Shown here piece by piece: positions 17,527 through 24,264 of a stretch of 64,000 nucleotides of DNA; positions within the stretch are counted from its first letter, which is position 1; every line of letters starts with the position of its first letter. Position numbers and translations under genes: made by a program. The notes beneath the pieces were generated by a model. The model was not told where the DNA came from. It worked only from the letters and a program-made list of their open reading frames with translations, and did not search any database. Origin of the DNA: Pseudomonas botevensis (GTDB lineage Bacteria > Pseudomonadota > Gammaproteobacteria > Pseudomonadales > Pseudomonadaceae); NCBI RefSeq assembly GCF_019145475.1, contig NZ_JAHTKI010000005.1, positions 186,001 through 250,000 of the forward strand. Direction: 5' to 3'.

Positions 17527-18738
17527 TTACTGGCGATAGGACTTGAGGAAGTTGCCGATACGGCCGATCGCCATGTCCAGGTCATCGACCCGTGGCAGGG
17601 TGACGACCCGGAAGTGATCCGGCCACGGCCAGTTGAACGCCGTGCCTTGCACCACCAGCAGCTTCTCGGAGAGCAGCAGGTCGAGGACGAATTTTTCGTC
17701 GTTGTGGATCGGGCAGACCTTCGGGTCGATTTTCGGGAACGCGTACAGCGCACCCATCGGCTTGACGCAGCTTACGCCGGGAATGTCGTTGAGCAGTTCC
17801 CAGGTGCGGTTGCGCTGTTCCAGCAGGCGCCCCTGTGGCAGCACCAGGTCGTTGATGCTCTGGTAACCGCCCAGCGCCGTCTGGATGGCATGCTGGCTCG
17901 GCACGTTGGCACACAGGCGCATGTTGGCCAGCATGTCGATGCCTTCGATGTAGCTCTGGGCGTTGTGTTTGGGACCGGAAATCGCGATCCAGCCGGAACG
18001 GAAACCGGCCACGCGGTAGGACTTGGACAGACCGTTGAAGGTCAGGCACAGCAGGTCCGGGGCCAGCGAAGCGGTGCAGATGTGCACGGCATCGTCGTAG
18101 AGAATCTTGTCGTAGATTTCGTCGGAGAACACCACCAGGTTGTGCTGGCGCGCCAGCTCCAGCATGCCCAGCAGCACTTCCTTCGAGTACACCGCGCCGG
18201 TCGGGTTGTTCGGGTTGATGATCACCATGGCTTTGGTATTCGGGGTGATCTTGGCCTTGATGTCGGCCAGGTCCGGGAACCAGTCGGCGCCTTCGTCGCA
18301 CAGATAATGCACCGCATTGCCGCCGGCCAGGCTCACGGCCGCCGTCCACAGCGGATAATCCGGGGCCGGCACCAGCACTTCGTCGCCGTTGTTGAGCAGG
18401 GCCTGCAGCGACATCACGATCAGTTCGGAAACGCCGTTGCCCAGGTAGATGTCTTCGATGCCGACACCTTCGACCTGCTTCTGCTGGTAATACTGCATGA
18501 CGGCCTTGCGCGCGCTGAACAGGCCTTTGGAGTCGCTGTAGCCCTGGGCGGTCGGCAGGTTGCGGATCACATCCTGAAGGATTTCATCCGGCGCTTCGAA
18601 ACCAAAGGGTGCCGGGTTGCCGATGTTCAGCTTGAGGATGCGATGGCCTTCCTCTTCCAGGCGTTTGGCGTGCTTGAGCACCGGGCCGCGAATGTCGTAG
18701 CAGACGTTGGCGAGCTTGTTCGATTTGCTGAACTGCAT
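17527..18738 (-). CDS. alaA: Alanine-synthesising aminotransferase AlaA
   Basis: The 403-residue PLP-dependent class I aminotransferase makes alanine from pyruvate and glutamate. Key features are LNIGNPAPFGF, INPNNPTGAVYS, SDEIYDKILYDD and the PLP-lysine region FNGLSKSYRVAGFRSGW. ATG 18738 fits the family N-terminus (MQFSKSNKLANVCYDIRGP); the frame runs 57 codons further upstream without support. The gene is divergent from msrB, and the same pair occurs in P. aeruginosa. Confidence 0.94.
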   Translation of the reverse strand: MQFSKSNKLANVCYDIRGPVLKHAKRLEEEGHRILKLNIGNPAPFGFEAPDEILQDVIRNLPTAQGYSDSKGLFSARKAVMQYYQQKQVEGVGIEDIYLGNGVSELIVMSLQALLNNGDEVLVPAPDYPLWTAAVSLAGGNAVHYLCDEGADWFPDLADIKAKITPNTKAMVIINPNNPTGAVYSKEVLLGMLELARQHNLVVFSDEIYDKILYDDAVHICTASLAPDLLCLTFNGLSKSYRVAGFRSGWIAISGPKHNAQSYIEGIDMLANMRLCANVPSQHAIQTALGGYQSINDLVLPQGRLLEQRNRTWELLNDIPGVSCVKPMGALYAFPKIDPKVCPIHNDEKFVLDLLLSEKLLVVQGTAFNWPWPDHFRVVTLPRVDDLDMAIGRIGNFLKSYRQ

Positions 18739-18962
18739 GGCGATGTGATCCCGAAAATGAACGATCCAGGCGGCGGGTGGACAACCGTGCTGGGAATCCT
18801 GCGTCTTCACACAGGTGGAGGTCTTGCGCGGCGGTTCCCGGAATTCGTTTGAATGCGCAGGATGCCGCTGCCAGACTGGCGCGTGACGAGGCGCAATCAT
18901 ACGTGCCACCCGATCCGTGGAAAAGGTACAGATCGGGCTTTTTCAGCCGCTGAGGTGTGATG

Positions 18963-19358
18963 ATGGAAAAGATAGAAAAGACCCTGGAGGAATGGCGGGC
19001 GATGCTCGACCCCGAGCAGTACAACGTGTGCCGTCTCAGCGCCACCGAGCGACCGTTCTCCGGCAAGTACAACGCCACAAAGACCGACGGTGTTTATCAC
19101 TGCGTCTGCTGCGACGAGCCGCTGTTCGATTCCACCACCAAGTTTGACTCCGGTTGCGGTTGGCCGAGCTTTTACGCGCCGATCGGCGAAAGCGCCATGA
19201 CCGAAATTCGTGACACCAGCCACGGCATGATCCGCACCGAGGTCAAGTGCGCCCGATGCGATGCCCACCTGGGTCACGTGTTCCCCGACGGTCCGCCGCC
19301 GACAGGGCTGCGTTACTGCATCAACTCGGTGTGCCTGAACCTGGAACAGCGCGCGTGA
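18963..19358 (+). CDS. msrB: Methionine-(R)-sulfoxide reductase MsrB
   Basis: This codes for 131 residues. The enzyme reduces protein-bound methionine-R-sulfoxide in the cytoplasm. The catalytic Cys119 lies in [11 protein letters not shown], the resolving Cys65 in SGCGWPSF, and zinc ligands in YHCVCCDE and [16 protein letters not shown] 18963 is seven bases from GAGG; ATG 18960 and GTG 18957 just upstream are less well spaced. It is followed by gpx and ospR on the same strand. Confidence 0.96.
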   Translation: MEKIEKTLEEWRAMLDPEQYNVCRLSATERPFSGKYNATKTDGVYHCVCCDEPLFDSTTKFDSGCGWPSFYAPIGESAMTEIRDTSHGMIRTEVKCARCDAHLGHVFPDGPPPTGLRYCINSVCLNLEQRA

Positions 19359-19367
19359 TATGAACCC

Positions 19368-19396
19368 TGCGGGAGCTGCTTTTGGCGGCTCTCGCA
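19368..19396 (+). terminator. Hairpin between msrB and gpx
   Basis: TGCGGGAGC and GCTCTCGCA pair with one mismatch. There is no T tract, so it is more likely an attenuating or REP-derived hairpin than a full terminator. Confidence 0.4.
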
Positions 19397-19416
19397 GAGC
19401 GTTGCCTGAATATTTA

Positions 19417-19437
19417 AATTGCACGCAATTCAATTGC
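19417..19437. promoter_or_regulatory. Candidate OspR operator before gpx
   Basis: Two perfect inverted repeats overlap here. AATTGC-AC-GCAATT lies at 19417-19430 and GCAATT-C-AATTGC at 19425-19437, sharing the central half-site. They lie 43-63 bp upstream of gpx. OspR is known to control gpx in P. aeruginosa; that this is its site is inferred. Confidence 0.6.
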
Positions 19438-19479
19438 TCGCTATTTTTACCCCTTACCCACTTTTCAGAGTGCGCACCC

Positions 19480-19965
19480 ATGAGCGACAACCTGCTGAAC
19501 ATCCCGTGTACCACCATCAAGGGCGAGCAAAAGACCCTGGCCGATTTCGCCGGCAAGGCGGTATTGGTGGTCAACACCGCCAGCAAGTGTGGGTTCACCC
19601 CGCAATACAAGGGGCTTGAACAGTTGTGGCAGACCTACAAGGATCAGGGCCTGGTGGTGCTGGGTTTCCCGTGCAATCAGTTCGGCAAGCAGGAGCCCGG
19701 TAACGAAGGCGCGATCAGTGAGTTCTGCGAGCTGAATTACGGCGTCAGCTTCCCGCTGTTCAAGAAGATCGACGTCAATGGCGCGGGCGCGCACCCACTG
19801 TTCGCGCAGCTGAAGAAACGCGCACCGGGCGTGTTGGGTTCCCAGGGCATCAAGTGGAACTTCACCAAGTTCCTGATCGGCAAGGACGGGCAGTTGGTCA
19901 AGCGTTTCGCGCCGGCCACCAAGCCACAGGACCTGAGCCGCGAGATCGAAGCCCTGCTCAAATGA
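19480..19965 (+). CDS. gpx: Glutathione peroxidase-family thiol peroxidase
   Basis: The 161-residue enzyme has the peroxidatic Cys37 in NTASKCGFTPQY, the FPCNQFGKQEPG motif and a resolving Cys83 (SEFCELNYGVSFPLF). As in most bacteria, Cys replaces selenocysteine, so thioredoxin is the likely reductant. ATG 19480 gives a standard family N-terminus; the frame extends 40 codons upstream into the promoter. Its stop overlaps the ospR start (ATGA), so enzyme and sensor are translationally coupled. Confidence 0.96.
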   Translation: MSDNLLNIPCTTIKGEQKTLADFAGKAVLVVNTASKCGFTPQYKGLEQLWQTYKDQGLVVLGFPCNQFGKQEPGNEGAISEFCELNYGVSFPLFKKIDVNGAGAHPLFAQLKKRAPGVLGSQGIKWNFTKFLIGKDGQLVKRFAPATKPQDLSREIEALLK

Positions 19966-20423
19966 ACGACCTGTCCGCCGATTCGCTGAAGCTCGACAGC
20001 CAGCTGTGCTTCAAGCTGTATGCCGCCTCCCGCGCGGTGATCCGTGGCTACAAGCCGATGCTCGATCAGCTTGGCCTGACCTACCCGCAATACCTGGCGA
20101 TGCTGGTGTTGTGGGAGTGGCAGGAAACTGCGCCCGAGCAGCCGACCGTCAAGGCCCTGGGCGAGCGTCTGGCGCTCGACTCGGGGACGCTGACGCCGCT
20201 GCTCAAACGTCTGGAGCAACTGCAACTGGTGCAGCGCCAGCGCTCGGCGCGGGATGAGCGTGAAGTTCACTTGAGCCTGACCCACGAAGGCCTGGCCCTG
20301 CGCGATCAGGTCGGGCCGCTCAAGGCCCGGTTGTTGTGCGACAGCGGGGTGGATCTGGGACGGCTCGAAGAGCTGCGCACGGGGCTCGATTACCTGCTCG
20401 GGCAGATCAAAGCGGCGTCGTAG
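19962..20423 (+). CDS. ospR: MarR-family oxidative stress regulator OspR
   Basis: This 153-residue repressor is of the OhrR type. The sensing cysteine is Cys16 (SQLCFKLY) and a second is Cys126 (RLLCDSGVD), at positions like those of OhrR in this window. The recognition helix is [15 protein letters not shown] and the wing RSARDEREVHL. It sits in the msrB-gpx-ospR block exactly as in P. aeruginosa (PA2827-PA2825), where OspR affects gpx, pigments and quorum sensing. Its last 17 bp overlap convergent sagS. Confidence 0.93.
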   Translation: MNDLSADSLKLDSQLCFKLYAASRAVIRGYKPMLDQLGLTYPQYLAMLVLWEWQETAPEQPTVKALGERLALDSGTLTPLLKRLEQLQLVQRQRSARDEREVHLSLTHEGLALRDQVGPLKARLLCDSGVDLGRLEELRTGLDYLLGQIKAAS

Positions 20424-22728
20424 TCGGTATCCACTGATCGAGCAGGGCCGCCAGTTCTTCGCGGCGAAACGGTTTGGCCAGGTAGTCGCTCATGCCCGCT
20501 GACCGGCAGCGTTCGCGTTCCTCGGACATGGCGTTGGCGGTCAGGGCGACGATTGGCAGGTGCGGCCAGCGACCGCTCTGGCGAATCTGCCGACTGGCTT
20601 CATAGCCGTCCATCACCGGCATGTTGCAATCCATCAGCACCAGGTCGAACTCATCGTGTTCCAGTTGATCCAGCGCTTCGGCGCCATGGGCGGCAACGAT
20701 CACGTCGCAGCCGAGTTTGCCGAGCATGCCTTTGGCCACCAACTGATTGACCGGGTTGTCCTCCACCAGCAAGACCCGTCCACGGCGCTGGGACGGCGGC
20801 GCTTCGACGCGCGCGCTGTCGATGGTGGTGACGTCCTGTTGCAGGATCCGCCGCAGGTTCTGATACAACGCATTGCGCGCCAGCGGTCGGGCCTGCTGCT
20901 GCAGCGGGGCGAGGGCGGCCGCTTCCTCGCTGGGCATGAAACTGCCGTAGGCGGTCACCAGCAGCACCGGCGCGCCGAGGGTCGGACGCAGGCCGAACAG
21001 ACATTCAGGACAATCAGTGATGAGTACATCGGGCGACAAGCCGAGCAGTGAGTCATCGATGGTGCGCTGTTCATAGGTCAGCCCCCAGACCGGCAGCAGA
21101 CCGCCGAGCAGTTCCGCCAGACCGCTGCTTGAGGCCGTGATTGCCAGCACCTTGCCCGTCATCGGCGCCGGGGGCACGGCGCGGGTATGGCAGGGCAGCG
21201 GTAGTTCGGCGCAGAACTGGCTGCCGAAGCCGACTTCGGAACTGATCGTCAAACGGCCCTGCATGGCTTCGCAAAGGTTGTACGTCAGCGCCAGGCCCAG
21301 TCCGGTGCCGCCGTACTGCCGGGTGATACCGGCGCCCGCCTGGGTGAACGGCTGGAAGATTTTCACCTGCGCTTCCTGAGCGATGCCGATGCCGGTGTCG
21401 CAGACCTCTATGCGCACGCCGTCCGGTGAGGTCGACAAGCGCACATCGACCCGACCGAAGCGGGTGAATTTCAGGGCGTTGGACAGCAGATTGCTGACGA
21501 TCTGCCGGACCCGGGTCGGATCGCCCAGCACCAGCGCCGGGAAATGCGGGTCGATCAGGCACGTCAGCTCGACACTCGGCGCCGCGTTCTGTGACAGCAG
21601 GTTGGCGGTGTCTTCGATCAGCGAGCCGAGGTCGAACGGAATGTGCTCGAGCTCCAGTTGCCCGGCGTCGAATTTCGACAGGTCGAGGATGTCGTTGAGC
21701 AGTTCCACCAGCACCTTGCCCGAGTCGTGGGCGATGGACAGTTGCTGCTGCTGTTCGGCATTCAGCGGGCCGTCCAGCGACAGCGCGATCATCCCCAGCA
21801 GACCGTTGAGCGGGGTACGGATTTCGTGGCTCATATTGGCGAGGAACGCCGACCGCGCCTCGGCCATGTCCAGGGCGGTGCTGCGGGCCACTTCCAGTTC
21901 TTCGTTGGACTGAGTGAGGCGGTCGTTGATTGCCTTGAGCTCGGCGGTGCGGGCCGAGACGATGTTTTCCAGTTGCCCGAGGTAGTCGGTCAGGCGGTTT
22001 TCCGCGTTGCGCCGTTGCTGGATCTCCGTGGCGATGTTGTCGAATTGCTGGTTGGCGACTTTGACCAGCACGCCGATTTCATCGTTGGCGTGTCCGGTAG
22101 GGCATTCCAGGGTGGTTGGCTCGGCGCTGCGCGGATCACGGCCGCTGAGCTCGCGGATGACTCGCACCAGCGGCTTGGTCAGCATCACGTAGAACAGCGC
22201 CAGCAGCAGGCCGGTGAGGATCAGGCTGCGGGCAAAACCGTTGAGCAGGGTGACTTCGGCGCGGCGCAGAAAGCGGCTGCCGAAGGCGTAGGTGTCGACC
22301 TCCAGGCTCAGGCTGCCGAGGGATTCGTTGGGCAAGTGGTCGAGGTAGAGGCGGTCTTCGAAACGGCGTTTGGCGCCGAACAGGAAGTCGCTGATCATCC
22401 GGTAGCCGCTTTGCAGCTCGGGGCGTTTGACGCTGGCCAGCACCGTCTGGTTGTTGTCGACCAATTGCGCGGAAATGATTGCTGGCGAGCGCAGCAGGCC
22501 CAGTGTCAGTTCCTGGGCCAGTTCGGCGTCGATGTTGTAGGCGATGCGCGAAGCCGGGTTATGGCTGATTTCCAGCAAAGACAGGATTTCACGGTTGATG
22601 GAGGCGTCTTCGCTGGCATAATCGATGCCGATCTGCACCAGACTGAGCAGCGTGCCCAGAATGAACCCGACAAGCACAGTAAGTCGGGCTTGCTTGTAAG
22701 ACAGCCGGTGGGTGAATTTGATATCCAT
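20407..22728 (-). CDS. sagS: Hybrid sensor kinase SagS
   Basis: The 773-residue inner-membrane hybrid kinase has two membrane segments (residues about 15-35 and 165-190) flanking a periplasmic sensor, then HAMP, HisKA with His in [11 protein letters not shown], HATPase (N, G1 and G2 boxes intact), a degenerate REC and a full C-terminal REC ([14 protein letters not shown]). It lacks its own HPt. P. aeruginosa SagS signals through HptB to control the planktonic-biofilm switch. ATG 22728 is preferred; ATG 22770 would add 14 residues. Confidence 0.92.
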   Translation of the reverse strand: MDIKFTHRLSYKQARLTVLVGFILGTLLSLVQIGIDYASEDASINREILSLLEISHNPASRIAYNIDAELAQELTLGLLRSPAIISAQLVDNNQTVLASVKRPELQSGYRMISDFLFGAKRRFEDRLYLDHLPNESLGSLSLEVDTYAFGSRFLRRAEVTLLNGFARSLILTGLLLALFYVMLTKPLVRVIRELSGRDPRSAEPTTLECPTGHANDEIGVLVKVANQQFDNIATEIQQRRNAENRLTDYLGQLENIVSARTAELKAINDRLTQSNEELEVARSTALDMAEARSAFLANMSHEIRTPLNGLLGMIALSLDGPLNAEQQQQLSIAHDSGKVLVELLNDILDLSKFDAGQLELEHIPFDLGSLIEDTANLLSQNAAPSVELTCLIDPHFPALVLGDPTRVRQIVSNLLSNALKFTRFGRVDVRLSTSPDGVRIEVCDTGIGIAQEAQVKIFQPFTQAGAGITRQYGGTGLGLALTYNLCEAMQGRLTISSEVGFGSQFCAELPLPCHTRAVPPAPMTGKVLAITASSSGLAELLGGLLPVWGLTYEQRTIDDSLLGLSPDVLITDCPECLFGLRPTLGAPVLLVTAYGSFMPSEEAAALAPLQQQARPLARNALYQNLRRILQQDVTTIDSARVEAPPSQRRGRVLLVEDNPVNQLVAKGMLGKLGCDVIVAAHGAEALDQLEHDEFDLVLMDCNMPVMDGYEASRQIRQSGRWPHLPIVALTANAMSEERERCRSAGMSDYLAKPFRREELAALLDQWIPTTTPL

Positions 22729-22894
22729 GGGGTGTTGAACCACTTCCGTTTCCCTTCGCTGCTCAAGCATAGTCGATCAAGTATGGATACCGTGCCTCTC
22801 GAATCGCCTTGTAACAAGGGGTGGAGAGGGTGTTGAAGTCTGTTTGTCGGCGCTGTACCGCCATCATTACTGTGAACGAGCCCGAGGAGAAGAC

Positions 22895-23785
22895 GTGGAT
22901 TCCCGATTGAATGCTTTTCTTGAACGCGCCGAGTCGGTTCTGGCGCGCATCGAGCCGTTGCTGCCGGCGCCGCGCCCCGTCATCGACTGGAGCCATTGCC
23001 TGGCCGCACGCTGGCAGCGTGACGGTCGCAGCGGTTTCCTGCTGCCGCTGGAAGTCAGCCTGGACATGCGCCTGTCCGACCTGATCGGCGTCGATCGTCA
23101 ACTGGAACAGTTGGGCCGCAACACCCAGCAGTTCCTCGACGGCATGCCGGCCAACCATGCCTTGCTCTGGGGCTCGCGTGGCACTGGCAAGTCGTCGCTG
23201 GTGCGTGCGTTGCTCGCCGAGCACGCCGCAGCCGGTCTGCGATTGATCGAGATCGAGCGCGATCATCTGGCGGATCTGCCACGGGTAGTGGAGCAGATCG
23301 CCAAGCTGCCACAGCGCTTCGTGCTGTTTTGCGATGACTTGTCGTTCGAGTCCGGCGAAGGTGATTATCGCGTACTCAAAAGCGTGCTTGACGGTTCGCT
23401 GGAGCAGGCGCCGGACAACGTGTTGCTGTATGCGACGTCGAACCGCCGCCATCTGGTGCCGGAAAAGGAAAGCGACAACGAAAACTGGAAGCGCGTCGAC
23501 GGCGAGCTGCATCCCAGCGAGGCGGTGGAAGACAAGATCGCGCTGTCGGATCGCTTTGGCCTGTGGCTGTCGTTTTACCCGTTTACCCAGGAACACTTCC
23601 TCAATGTCGTCGAACACTGGATCGGCCAATTGGCCGCCAAGGCCAATCTGAGCTGGCAGCGCGACGAGCAACTGGACATTCTCGCCGTGCGCTGGGCCAC
23701 CGGACGCGGCAACCGCAACGGACGTTGCGCGTACCAATTCGCCCGTTACTGGGTGGGACTCAAATTGCTGGAGCACAAGGCATGA
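22895..23785 (+). CDS. DUF815 family AAA-like ATPase
   Basis: The 296-residue ATPase has Walker A GSRGTGKSSLVRALLAE near residue 92 and Walker B VLFCDDLSFE. The segment NVLLYATSNRRHLVPE follows. The family is widespread but its role is unknown. GTG 22895 is chosen for its GAGGAGA ribosome site; an upstream start is possible at 22844. Its stop overlaps the start of msrC (ATGA), which suggests coupled production. It is divergent from sagS. Confidence 0.88.
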   Translation: MDSRLNAFLERAESVLARIEPLLPAPRPVIDWSHCLAARWQRDGRSGFLLPLEVSLDMRLSDLIGVDRQLEQLGRNTQQFLDGMPANHALLWGSRGTGKSSLVRALLAEHAAAGLRLIEIERDHLADLPRVVEQIAKLPQRFVLFCDDLSFESGEGDYRVLKSVLDGSLEQAPDNVLLYATSNRRHLVPEKESDNENWKRVDGELHPSEAVEDKIALSDRFGLWLSFYPFTQEHFLNVVEHWIGQLAAKANLSWQRDEQLDILAVRWATGRGNRNGRCAYQFARYWVGLKLLEHKA

Positions 23786-24264
23786 TTGATTTGCAACAGA
23801 GCGGCCAGGGCCTCGAAGGCTATGGCATGTTGGCCGCCCAACTGGAATCGCTGCTGGCGGATGAGCGCGATTTCATCGCCAACGCCGCGCAGTTTTCCGC
23901 ATTCCTGTTCAACCAGCTCGATGACCTGAACTGGGCCGGTTTCTACCTCAACCGCAACGAAGAGCTGGTGCTGGGGCCGTTCCAGGGCCAGATTGCCTGT
24001 GTACGCATTCCGTTCGGGCGCGGTGTCTGCGGCGCGGCGGCGGCCAGCCTGCAAACCCAGCGGGTGGAAGACGTGCATGCGTTCCCCGGCCACATCGCCT
24101 GTGACAGCGCATCGAACAGCGAGCTGGTGGTGCCGCTGGTCAAGGATGGCCGCCTGATCGGCGTGCTGGATCTGGACAGCCCGAAACTGGCACGCTTCGG
24201 CGTCGACGATCAGGCCGGCATCGAGCGGCTGGCGGCGATTTTCCTGCGTCTGACCGACTGCTGA
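23782..24264 (+). CDS. msrC: Free methionine-(R)-sulfoxide reductase (GAF-type)
   Basis: This 160-residue GAF-domain fRMsr reduces free methionine-R-sulfoxide. The three family cysteines are present in GQIACVRIPFGRGVCGAAA and GHIACDSASNSE, along with WAGFYL and IGVLDLDSP. The gene overlaps the DUF815 ATPase gene by four bases. Its stop codon abuts, with no gap, the stop of the convergent HD-GYP gene. Confidence 0.94.
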   Translation: MIDLQQSGQGLEGYGMLAAQLESLLADERDFIANAAQFSAFLFNQLDDLNWAGFYLNRNEELVLGPFQGQIACVRIPFGRGVCGAAAASLQTQRVEDVHAFPGHIACDSASNSELVVPLVKDGRLIGVLDLDSPKLARFGVDDQAGIERLAAIFLRLTDC

